NCBI GenBank assembly: GCA_019828565.1
Contig: JAHDYR010000060.1
Location: 1 to 50,407, forward strand
Direction: 5' to 3'
DNA from: Carpediemonas membranifera
Lineage: Eukaryota; Fornicata
DNA length: 50,407 nucleotides
The stretch's first letter is position 1. Every line of letters begins with the position of its first letter. The notes below the pieces were generated by a model, which saw only the letters and a list, made by a program, of their open reading frames with translations, was not told the DNA's origin and ran no database searches. Positions 41,741-49,963 of the stretch are shown in pieces. Both the position numbers and the translations under genes were made by a program.

Positions 41741-42549
41741 TCATTTCTTCCGCTTCTTGAGTGCCGGATACTGCTCCAGGAACCTTGTGAGATAGTTTGG
41801 ATGAGAAATGGGCAGACTCGGGAACCTAGCAATGGTTAAGACCTCACCCGCATCAAAGAAGATCTCGCCGTAACTGATACGAAGAAACTCTTCGGCCTGA
41901 ATGACGTTCGTCGACTCAACCGCAAGGACTGGAAGGTCCTTGAGCAAACGGTTGGTGAACTGGCAGTTGGTGTCACTCTCACTGTGGTTGATGAGGTGTA
42001 CACCAATGCCTTCACCTTCGCCGGCGTCGACGTGAATGTTGCTAGCGTCGAATGAAATGCGGTGTAAAGGCATAATGAACAATGAACAAACACCATGTTG
42101 CTGTTATTCGCGTGGTAGTCCTCGTCGGACACAATCCTACCGGCGTAAATGCCGAGGAGCTTTCCGGGCTCAATTGCGGCAGTTGCAATGAGGCCTCTAC
42201 CCACGTCCGTGTGGTCGGGAGCCAGACAAGGCTGCACCTCAACGGCAATGGAGGGGTGGGTCAGCCGGGTGGATAACCAACTCGGGGGTTCGAGGGGAGG
42301 AAGGTCCTTCTCGGCCTCCTTAAGCTCCCTGATCGACTCCTCGGGAGTGTTTGGGTAGATCGCGGCGACCAGATCCGGATGCAGTGCCTGAGTATGCACA
42401 ACGGATTCAATGATGGAATCTTCGCTTGAGGAATCCTCCTGAGAATCATTTGAAGGCGCAGACGGCGGCGTCTTGCCCGCAGTGGACGTAATGGGTATTC
42501 TGATACCCCCAGGCTGCGGCTTTGGTGGGAGCGCCTTTCTTCTCGCCAT
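41741..42549 (-). pseudogene. Gene e, SET-domain protein, one frame switch
   Basis: Start MARRKALPPKP (42549). The first frame has VGRGLIATAAIEPGKLLGIYAG and SNMVFV. The frame then switches between about 42050 and 42100 to GVHLINHSESDTNC (NHS motif) and EEFLRISYGEIF. It has the same layout as e'. The switch may be an indel or an intron of about 50 nt (GTTTGT...GCTAG fits in phase 2), but e' reads straight through this region. It is divergent from f with a 186-bp gap. Confidence 0.7.
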
Positions 42550-42696
42550 CTGATTATTTTTGCAAACGGACACGCGGTATTTCTCGGGATTGATGGGGCC
42601 GTCTCACACCGTAAAGGACACACATACAATATCTTATCTGTAACACCAGAATGCTTGCTTATTGTGGTCCATATCCTTCCCTATAGCTGGTTCGGC

Positions 42697-42731
42697 CAAC
42701 TACCAGTGTTGGAAAAAAAAAGTGGTAGTTG
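42697..42731. promoter_or_regulatory. A-tract-loop hairpin upstream of gene f
   Basis: Arms CAACTACCA / TGGTAGTTG, loop GTGTTGGAAAAAAAAAG, 4 bp before the start codon. The arm is the same as upstream of gene b, but the loop is in the opposite orientation. Confidence 0.65.
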
Positions 42732-43539
42732 CCAAATGGAGAGGAAATTTGGCAAATTCGGTACCAGACGCATCAGCGACCATCCTCTCACGTATGAATG
42801 CGTCTGTGGAATCACTAGGCCGCGTTCTGACATTCGCAACCAGGGCCTGAAGGAATATGACGGAATCAGGTACACGCATGACTGCCCCTTCACCCTGAGC
42901 AAGCTTGTGAACCGCCGCATCGTTATCCTGCTCGAGCCAGTCCATGGCTTCGAAGCACCTACTTGTGCGAACCCGGTCTTCACTGTCACCGGGCTTGCTG
43001 GCTCCGAGGGGTACCACAAGCGCATGAAGGCCATCCTTGATCTCGTCAGCGATGAGTGGCTCACCACGGTTGCCGTCAGTTTCGTCTCGACGACCCACCT
43101 CGGCTCCATACTGCAACAGTTGGCTGCAGAATTCGCCAATTTCGAGACATTCTGGGTTGTTTCTGGCCACAGCGAGACCACAACGTCGAGAATGATCGTT
43201 AATGCGAGCGCTAACGAGTTCCTGTACCTTCACGATATCGTACAGATGATCCTCTTCGCTTTCCGTGAGCCATCCCTCGTCACCACCAGCCGGGTTCGGC
43301 TCATCTACTTCGCCACCTGTACCGGAGCGGACAATAGCGAGTTCTCTCTGCTTAAGCAGTCCATTTCGACCCAGGCATACGAGCATACGTGCATCATTCT
43401 CACTCCGGAGAAAATGCTTGCCAACGAACTCGTCCTGCAGGACTGCTTTTGGCTCTACCGCACTACATGCATGGACAACCCGCTCCACTTCGTCTCGCGT
43501 TACTTCTCCGGCTATGGGCTCGCACCTGGCACAGCAGGG

Positions 43540-43623
43540 TGACGTTGTCGGTGGGAAACATTTTAATCTCGACACAATGGTGTCGTAATCATCAACTGAT
43601 TAAATGATAAGGAGTCTACGACA
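43540..43623 (-). repeat. 3' LTR (84 bp)
   Basis: Identical to 47892-47975. It contains the small palindrome CGACACAATGGTGTCG. The pol stop codon lies inside it (43616-43618). Confidence 0.9.
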
Positions 43624-45730
43624 TCCTGCTCCTCCCCCGCTCCGAGGTGTTCAACGGCTTCCATCGAATCCTATGTTGCCGGAGGTAGTCGGAAATTGGG
43701 CCGACCTTGGCATTGTCGCGTGTCAGTGGTTCCCATGTCGTCTGGGTGTAGCCCTCCCACTTAATGAGTAGGGTGTGGTCTCGAGTGTTGTGCTCAAGTA
43801 CTTGTTCTACAATGTATCTCTCGTCGTCGGAGGCGGCATACTGTCTCGCCAACTCCAGGGAGATGTCAGGGCAGAGGGAAATCTTGTCCAGATGCGTGAA
43901 TTGCCTCTCGTCATTGAGTAGGGACGCTACTTCAACAGCGTTGTTGCTGTGGATTGCGTGAACCTTGAATGGGCCGAGTAGGCCGTGCAGCTTGTGCTTG
44001 ACAGCTGGTTTGATGAACACTAGGTCACCTGACCTAATAGCTGGGCGTGTTGGGGCAGGGCCCAGCCTCTCCTCCCTCTTGTTGCACTGAGTTATAACCT
44101 TGTCCAGATTGTCCTGGACGTGAGCTAGTCGATCGAGATATTGCGCGATATCGGGTCTCTCTAGCGCCGCTTGTTGATTTCTGACCAAACCGATCTCTGC
44201 TCGGCGGCCGTAGACGACCTCGTGCGGCGATACGCCGAGCTTCGTGTGTGTTGATGTGTTCAAGATGTGTTGGACGAAGGGGAGGAGTTGGCTCCACTCT
44301 CCATAGCCGTCCATAGCCAGCGCCAGCCATCTGAGGTGACGTCCGACTTCCGCGTTCCGGCGCTCGACCACCCCGTTACTTTGAGGATGGTATGGCAACG
44401 TCCGCTGGTGGTGCGCTCCGAGCTGTTCAATCAGGAGGCTCACGACCTGATTAACATACTCTGTTCCGTTGTCACTCTTGATGTAGCTTGGGATGCCGTG
44501 GCGGGTGACGGCCAGCCATAGGGCGTCGACCGCGCTCTGGGCATTGTTTGCGGTTGCCGCATGCAGCTCTGTGTAGCGTGTGTAGAGGTCCGTGATGACG
44601 TAGATGAACTTGGCCCCATACGCGTCCTCCGACAGCGGTCCCACCGTGTCGATGGCTATGGTGTTCCAGAACGAGTCTTGAATGGTGCGCCCCTCTGGGG
44701 CTGACAAGAACTGCTTGAGCCTTGTCTTGGCACAGGTGGGGCACTGCTGGACGAAGTTGCTCACGTCTCTAGCGCGGCCGGGCCACCAGGCGACCTCGGC
44801 TACCCGTTGAAGCGTATCAGCTCTGCCGCCATGTCTGCTGTGGGCGGCTTTGATCAGCTTGTGTCGTAGCGCTCTGGCGTCTTTGGGGAGGACGGGGACG
44901 GCATCCTTCACCCAGGTGTTGTTGTTGATGGTGGCACCAGCGCGTCGCCAAGAATCCTTCTCCTCTTGGGAGGTGTTCTTTTGAGCAGAACTAATCTCAT
45001 CGTTCCAATCTGTAAGCTCCACGGCTAGTGCGTCGATGCGGGACATCAAGTCCGCGGTCTCGTTATCAAGACCGGCGATATGTTCGATTGTATACTGATA
45101 ATCCGATAGTAACAGCGACCAAAGGAGGATCTTATCGTTCTTAAGCTTCTTCTGATCAAGATACACAAGGTTCTTGTGATCAGTCTGAATTGTCAGATTT
45201 GGGTGAATCCTGAAGAGCTGGCCAAGATCTGGTCTGGTCAGGCAGTGTATGATTGCGAACAGCTCCTGTTCGTAGGTACTCCACCTTGTCTGAGTCTTGT
45301 TGAAGGATCCCGAGAAGAACGAGACTATCTCTTGGCGTCCGTCGTCCCCCTCCTGAGTGAGGATGCCACCGAATCCTATATCTGAGGCGTCCGTCTGGAG
45401 CACCCACTTCTTGTTGAGGTCCGGATGGACCAGTACTAGGTACTTCTCGAGGCGTCTCTTGAACTCGTCAAGTGCCTCATCATGAATCGATGACCAATCG
45501 GCGCCATCGGTGGCCGACCGCAAGTCATTGATGGGAGATAGTACTCTACTAGCGTCAGGAACAAATTTCGCTACGTAGTTCAGCGAACCACACATTGAAA
45601 GAAGTCCTTTCTTCGTCGTTGGCGTTTTCAGGGCATGGATTCCCTCCACGCGTTCCTTGCTTAGCTTTAGGCCCTCTGTATTACAGATGAAGCCTAGCAT
45701 CTCTCCACCTCCTCCACGCCAATCTTGCAT
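43616..45730 (-). CDS. pol: Gypsy pol, RNase H - integrase - chromodomain part
   Basis: About 700 aa. End of RT, then RNase H (LQTDASDIGFGGIL, YEQELFAI, TDHKNL, ADLMSR). Integrase follows with the HHCC zinc site (CPTCAKTRL) and catalytic core AIDTVGP, SDNGTEY and NGVVERRN (D, D, E). The C-terminal chromodomain is YIVEQVLEH...LIKWEGY...TWEPL, which in chromoviruses directs integration to marked chromatin. The frame differs from the upstream RT frame by a 2-bp AG gain near 45708, so the polyprotein is interrupted there. Confidence 0.9.
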   Translation of the reverse strand: MQDWRGGGGEMLGFICNTEGLKLSKERVEGIHALKTPTTKKGLLSMCGSLNYVAKFVPDASRVLSPINDLRSATDGADWSSIHDEALDEFKRRLEKYLVLVHPDLNKKWVLQTDASDIGFGGILTQEGDDGRQEIVSFFSGSFNKTQTRWSTYEQELFAIIHCLTRPDLGQLFRIHPNLTIQTDHKNLVYLDQKKLKNDKILLWSLLLSDYQYTIEHIAGLDNETADLMSRIDALAVELTDWNDEISSAQKNTSQEEKDSWRRAGATINNNTWVKDAVPVLPKDARALRHKLIKAAHSRHGGRADTLQRVAEVAWWPGRARDVSNFVQQCPTCAKTRLKQFLSAPEGRTIQDSFWNTIAIDTVGPLSEDAYGAKFIYVITDLYTRYTELHAATANNAQSAVDALWLAVTRHGIPSYIKSDNGTEYVNQVVSLLIEQLGAHHQRTLPYHPQSNGVVERRNAEVGRHLRWLALAMDGYGEWSQLLPFVQHILNTSTHTKLGVSPHEVVYGRRAEIGLVRNQQAALERPDIAQYLDRLAHVQDNLDKVITQCNKREERLGPAPTRPAIRSGDLVFIKPAVKHKLHGLLGPFKVHAIHSNNAVEVASLLNDERQFTHLDKISLCPDISLELARQYAASDDERYIVEQVLEHNTRDHTLLIKWEGYTQTTWEPLTRDNAKVGPISDYLRQHRIRWKPLNTSERGRSRMS

Positions 45731-46450
45731 TTCGGCGCTTTGAGCCGGAGGCGATGTTCCTTGCAGATATCAAGGACGTTGTGCAGCCGTTCTAGGAACT
45801 CCTCCTTCGTGCGGCCATATATCATGACATCGTCGATGTAGATAGCCACGCCGTGGTGTAGCTCCTTCGCGAAGGCCTTCTCCATACATCTCTGAAAGTG
45901 TGATGGGGCGTTGCAGAGGCCAAACGGGAGTCTCTCGAACTCCTCGTACGCATCCGGGGTGATAAAGGCGGTCTTGGGGATGTCCTCCTCCTTAACCTTG
46001 ACTTGATAGTAACCTTGTCTCAGGTCGAGACTGGCGTAGTACTCTGCGCCTGCGGCTTCCCGCAGGTACGCCCTGATGTCAGGTAGCGGGTACCTATCCC
46101 GCTTCGTGTGACGGTTGATGACGGTGTAGTCTACACATAGGCGAATCTTGGTCGACCCCTTGTGCCCGTTCGAAACCACCACTACGGGCGAGGCATATGG
46201 CCCGTGACTGTGGCGGATAATGTGCTGGAGGTGCATCTGCGTGACCTCCTGGCGCACCTTCTCTCGCTTTTCCTCCGAGAGGTGTCTCGGTTTTTGGTTG
46301 AACTCATTCACCCAGTCGTCGGAAATGAAATCAATAGACATCGGTTCAAGCTTGCTGCCTTCTGTAGGGAGCTCTTCCTCGAACACTTCTTCGTATGCAG
46401 CGCAGATCTCTCGTGCTGCTGCGCCGGTTTTCGTTCTCGCCGAACTCGAT
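45694..46450 (-). CDS. pol: Gypsy pol, reverse transcriptase part
   Basis: RT of Ty3 type: YYASLDLRQGYYQVK, LPFGLCNAPSHFQR and YIDDVMIY (catalytic YxDD). It is joined upstream to the protease frame by a shift around 46430-46480 and ends at the 2-bp gain near 45708. The frame is open up to 46530 but homology starts about EICAAYEEVFEEELP. Confidence 0.85.
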
Positions 46451-47110
46451 CTTATCGATTTCGGTCTTGATGCTCCTATTATCAGCGTGTTCCGCCGATA
46501 AGTAGCTGTGGTTGTAAGGGAGGATGTCATCTTCCTTCTCCGGGCCTTCTGGCGACGGGAAAGGGAGGAAGATTCCTCTGTCGCTGATGAACCCGAGGGC
46601 TCTCAGCTGATCTACGCCCAATAGGAGCTTCTCCACAGGACCTGGGAGTACTCTGAAGCTGATGTTCTTGACTATGGGTCTCGTGGTCAGATGTGGGAGC
46701 TCGACGCGGAGCTCAACCATCTCATTACCCTTGACGGTGCTACCTCCCGCCAGCGAGACGATAAACGGTTGGCACTTCTTCGGCTTGATGGAGTTGTCAC
46801 GCTCTCTCAGAGTGTGAAGCAGTCGGCTGCTAATGAATGAGACCCCGGCTCCCGTGTCAACCGTAGCAGAATAGGAGGAGTGATTTATGACAGCCTCCGT
46901 GTGGAGAGCTTCAGCATCACCCTCCTCTGCCGCGTGCGCCTCGAAGGGCGTCTTCTTCGGGGGGTTAGGGCGGAGCTGGCCGCTCTCGCGGGTCCGGCCC
47001 CCGAGCTTAGGGCAATCCGAGTCCCAGTGCTCGCCTCCGCAAAGGCGGCACGGTCTTGTACGCTGCTTACGCGAGGACTGGGCGGCAGTGGTGGTCTTAG
47101 CAGCCTGGGG
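46440..47110 (-). CDS. pol: Gypsy zinc knuckle and aspartic protease part
   Basis: CRLCGGEHWDSDC fits the CCHC nucleocapsid knuckle (C-x2-C-x4-H-x4-C). VDTGAGVSFIS is the aspartic protease active site. It lies in a different frame from gag; the shift near 47100 could be programmed or an indel. Confidence 0.8.
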
Positions 47111-47876
47111 GAGGCGCCTGACGGTGCTCCCGGTGGTCGTTGGCCTGCGAGGCGCCTGCAGAGGTGCTGGAGGCGGTCGTGGTCGTGGAGTTAGACGCAT
47201 CCTCGAGCTTGGCGACGGTGCGTGCGATGTTGATGAGGTCCTTGAGGGAGGACGGCTTGACGAACTGGCTCTCGAGCTCGATCCTTTCGTAGAGCGACTT
47301 CGGCTTGATCTTCTCCAGAAAGATCTTCCTTGCCGTCTTGTCGAAGGCGGCTGCTCGCTTCGCTGCGACGTCGGCGGCAGTGAGGAGTGCCTCCTCCTCC
47401 ACCACCTCGGCAGTGCCGTCTTCAAGCAGGCGGGCCATCTTTCGCTTCTCCTTGCCAAAGAGCGCTGCTAGGCTCTCGCTGCCCTCCTTCGCGGCGGAAC
47501 GAAGGGCGTAATCTGCGAGTTCCACGAAATCGGCGCCCAGCTGGCGGACGACAGAGAGATTCGAGGGGTAACCCTCGGTACCCAGCTTCGGGCACAGCAC
47601 AGCACGCAGCTGGCGTTTAAGTTCGAGCAGGGAACGGGGTGTGGCCTCGGATTCGAGGAACTCATATACTTGGTTGGAGGTGGCGCTCTCAGCGCTCACA
47701 CCGAGGGTTGCTTCTAATTCTTCCTGTAACTCCTCGCTAAGCAGGAGCCCGGTAGCATAGTCGGGGATCCGAGCGCGAAACACGCGAACCTCGGCTTTGA
47801 ATTTCTTAACACCGCGAGGATCGAGCTCCTTGGCCGACATACGCGGGAAATTATAATCGATTTCCAACTGAACCAT
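47097..47876 (-). CDS. gag: Gypsy gag
   Basis: 259 aa from ATG 47876, only 15 nt inside the 5' LTR. Helical capsid-like region with VKKFKAEVRVFRARI and LKDLINIARTVAKLED. The tail is Ser/Thr-rich. The knuckle lies in the next frame. Confidence 0.75.
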   Translation of the reverse strand: MVQLEIDYNFPRMSAKELDPRGVKKFKAEVRVFRARIPDYATGLLLSEELQEELEATLGVSAESATSNQVYEFLESEATPRSLLELKRQLRAVLCPKLGTEGYPSNLSVVRQLGADFVELADYALRSAAKEGSESLAALFGKEKRKMARLLEDGTAEVVEEEALLTAADVAAKRAAAFDKTARKIFLEKIKPKSLYERIELESQFVKPSSLKDLINIARTVAKLEDASNSTTTTASSTSAGASQANDHREHRQAPPPGC

Positions 47877-47891
47877 TACGAGTGATCACTA

Positions 47892-47975
47892 TGACGTTGT
47901 CGGTGGGAAACATTTTAATCTCGACACAATGGTGTCGTAATCATCAACTGATTAAATGATAAGGAGTCTACGACA
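47892..47975 (-). repeat. 5' LTR (84 bp)
   Basis: Identical to the 3' LTR. No tRNA-complementary primer site is obvious in the 15 nt between it and the gag start; the palindrome AGTGATCACT occupies that gap. Confidence 0.9.
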
Positions 47976-48238
47976 AGGGAGACGGGTTATCGCGAATGGA
48001 TCAATGTCCATAACCCCGGGCGCGATTGAGATCCTCACAGCCACTCAGTTCCGCACGCCAATCCCTCTTCCCGAGATGGTCGACCTTGTTTCTGAGGTAC
48101 TTGCATATAGACCACTGCAGAGATCTCCGGCGGATGTTATGGCCTCGCGCTACATTACTGAGATGACAGTTGCGCACAGAGCGGCACTGGAAGACACTTA
48201 AAGTTCAAAATCTCCCTATTTAACTTACTCAATTGGCT

Positions 48239-49441
48239 TCATATCCGCCACCTTCTGGTAGTCATACACTGGTCGCAGAACCTGACACGATAGTCCTGGC
48301 CGTCGAGATGGAACTCAGCATAGCTTAAGTGTTTCTCTTCGCAGAACCAGTTTAGGCACGCCCGGCAGACGCCAGTGTCCTTTGTCGACTTGTCTCCGTC
48401 CTTGATACACGCGTGACATCTGTTAGACCTTCCTGCCAGACTGCAAGCTGCGCAAACCTTTCTGTTCTTACCATCAATCCTCTTCTCTCTGACACACTGA
48501 AGATGCATGAACTGATGGCAGAGATAGCACGTTTCATACTCGTTTCTTTTCATGTTTGGGTTGAAGTACCATTCAGGTGAGGCACAAACAGCGCATGCGA
48601 ACAGTAACTTACGCTGATATAGCTTCAGAAACGTCGCTTGCTTGAGGGCGGGGACCTTATCGTTCATTTCAACGGCCTTGGGTGACTGCTTGAGGAGATC
48701 AGTGACAGTTGTGGAGAGTGAAGCCGTCACCATCGCGGCAACCTCCTTCAAGTCAGCCTCTTCGAGCCTCGATCGCTTCTGAGCAGGCTCATGCATCTGC
48801 GCATCAAAATTAAGCTTCTTGACGGGGGAATCAGGCTTGATGGTAGCCAAGTCAGCTCTTTTTCTGAGCTTTGGTACCAATGTTGTCACTGGAGTCTTTG
48901 TGGGTGTCTCTGCGGGTGTTTCTGCTGGGGTACGTGGCTCAGGCTGGAGCTTGCGATGCTTGATCCTGATTACAACGGCTGGAGGCCATTGAATGCCGGT
49001 GCAAGTGATCAGACTGGAGACATCGTGGAGTCCAAGTCCCCGAAACAGCACAGACATCCTGTTTCTAAACTCCTGCAAGTGTTCAGCTGCATTTGCTCTG
49101 TCTCTGACAACCAGGTAGGGTATCTTTGTGCCAATGAGCTCTGTGCCACCCTTTCTACTTGCCACAAATGCCTGAATGGGCTCAGTAGTCGTGCGCCTGA
49201 CGGAGTTTGCAATAGCAATCTTGCGAAAGCCGTTGCAGAGGCCCGATATCACATCCTGCATGCCAAGGAGAGCGCGATGAACGTCAGAGGTCGTCAGACC
49301 GATAGTTGGGATGTCCGCGACGTCGAAAAAGCATTCCAGGAAGCTAGTCACGAACAGCCGGCGGTACTCTGTTCTCTTATCCGATCCGCAAGACGTGCCC
49401 TGCGAAATCTCAGCTTTCTTCGCAGTTTCACTGGTCGTCAT
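48239..49441 (-). CDS. Gene g, Cys-rich zinc-binding protein
   Basis: 400 aa, intact. The helical N-terminal half (GLTTSDVHRALLGM) is followed by a Pro/Thr linker (TPAETPAETPTKTP). A basic motif KKLNF and QKRSRLEEADL precede a Cys-rich C-terminus with CAVC, CYLCHQFMHLQC, CAACSLAGRSNRCHAC, CRACLNWFC and CDQC, enough ligands for three or four zinc ions. This fits treble-clef fingers of PHD/RING type; a specific family is not certain. Divergent start only 34 bp from gene h. Confidence 0.7.
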   Translation of the reverse strand: MTTSETAKKAEISQGTSCGSDKRTEYRRLFVTSFLECFFDVADIPTIGLTTSDVHRALLGMQDVISGLCNGFRKIAIANSVRRTTTEPIQAFVASRKGGTELIGTKIPYLVVRDRANAAEHLQEFRNRMSVLFRGLGLHDVSSLITCTGIQWPPAVVIRIKHRKLQPEPRTPAETPAETPTKTPVTTLVPKLRKRADLATIKPDSPVKKLNFDAQMHEPAQKRSRLEEADLKEVAAMVTASLSTTVTDLLKQSPKAVEMNDKVPALKQATFLKLYQRKLLFACAVCASPEWYFNPNMKRNEYETCYLCHQFMHLQCVREKRIDGKNRKVCAACSLAGRSNRCHACIKDGDKSTKDTGVCRACLNWFCEEKHLSYAEFHLDGQDYRVRFCDQCMTTRRWRI

Positions 49442-49475
49442 ATTCTCATCTTAAACTGCGCATGTGTTGACGACA

Positions 49476-49691
49476 ATGTTACGGTTATCCACGAACGAAA
49501 GGCTTAATCATATGACCAGTTGCATCCATGAAGTCGGCAAGATACAAGATTCTGTTCGAGAAATACGAAATCACATCACTGGGCTGAATTGCGAGGGGTT
49601 GGTGAATGAGAGGCTGAATGACACACAACACGTTCTGGAAGAGATAGGAGATATGTTTATAGATGTAATACAGCAACTTAAAGACCACTAG
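49476..49691 (+). CDS. Gene h, small coiled-coil protein
   Basis: 71 aa from ATG 49476 (MLRLSTNERLNHM). Helix HEVGKIQDSVREIRNHI and C-terminal LEEIGDMFIDVIQQLK. Same size, position and style as h'. Function unknown. It is the last gene before the right TIR. Confidence 0.5.
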   Translation: MLRLSTNERLNHMTSCIHEVGKIQDSVREIRNHITGLNCEGLVNERLNDTQHVLEEIGDMFIDVIQQLKDH

Positions 49692-49780
49692 CACGTTATT
49701 ATCACTTTGAATAAGCAATGAATGGTTATGCAACATCAGCACCTACCTACGAATCACAAGAATGCCCCTAGCACGTCGTA

Positions 49781-49896
49781 TGCAAGCAAAAATGAGACTT
49801 ACCCGTACCTTCCGCACGTTTCTCTACGTTTCACAAACGTTGGTGAAACGTGTGAAATAGTGAAAAAGATACGGGTGAATCTCATTTTTTCTTGCA
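49781..49896. promoter_or_regulatory. Right subterminal inverted repeat of B
   Basis: TGCAAGCAAAAATGAGACTT... (49781-49806) pairs with 49871-49896 at about 24 of 26 positions. The loop holds GTGAAACGTGTGAAATAGTG. It lies about 20 bp inside the right TIR; element A has a comparable hairpin inside its right end. Confidence 0.65.
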
Positions 49897-49915
49897 GTTT
49901 CTTGTGCAAAAGGGT

Positions 49916-49963
49916 GTTTATCCTCCGTATATCCCCGGATTAACTGGCCATTCTAACAGTATG
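49916..49963 (-). repeat. Right TIR of element B
   Basis: Exact inverted copy of 29631-29678, ending CTAACAGTATG. Confidence 0.95.

Larger units (their letters stand above)
43540..47975 (-). mobile_element. Chromodomain Ty3/gypsy retroelement with 84-bp LTRs
   Basis: Identical 84-bp direct repeats (43540-43623, 47892-47975), TG...CA ends, with AGGG on both sides as a 4-bp target duplication. Minus-strand gag, protease, RT, RNase H, integrase and chromodomain are all present, but pol is split by frame changes. A purine tract GGGGGAGGAGCAGGA sits just before the 3' LTR. The 4,436-bp length and 84-bp LTRs are unusually small for this superfamily. Identical LTRs imply recent insertion. Confidence 0.9.
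42736..48201 (+). pseudogene. Gene f, caspase-like His/Cys protein, split by a gypsy element
   Basis: Start MERKFGKFG; 5' part to 43539, 3' part from 47980 to 48201. Apart from the insertion it is in one frame, giving about 340 aa. Core: NRRIVILLEP strand, FWVVSGHSETTTSR (His) and RLIYFATCTGADN (Cys), as in f'. The C-terminal part YITEMTVAHRAALEDT follows the insertion. Spacing of the two motifs (about 48 residues) suits caspase/CHAT-type cysteine peptidases, which cut proteins after specific residues; activity not shown. The N-terminal ECVCG may be part of a metal site. It is convergent with g (37 bp). Confidence 0.55.
29631..49963. mobile_element. Element B, complete 20.3-kb TIR element with eight-gene block and two nested insertions
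   Basis: Perfect 48-bp terminal inverted repeats (29631-29678, 49916-49963) start CATACTGTTAGAATGGCCAG. Flanking CA on both sides (29629-29630, 49964-49965) fits a 2-bp target duplication. It contains genes a-h. Subtracting the nested element (33763-37529) and the gypsy element (43540-47975) with their duplications leaves about 12.1 kb. The terminus shares its first 10 bp with element A. None of the hallmark genes of Polintons (protein-primed polymerase, capsid, retroviral integrase) was seen. The transposase is not identified. Confidence 0.85.

Noticed and set aside
29631-49963. Polinton/Maverick or virophage identity for element B
   Set aside because: No protein-primed polymerase, capsid, packaging ATPase or retroviral-type integrase except the one belonging to the nested gypsy; 2-bp rather than 5-6-bp duplications.
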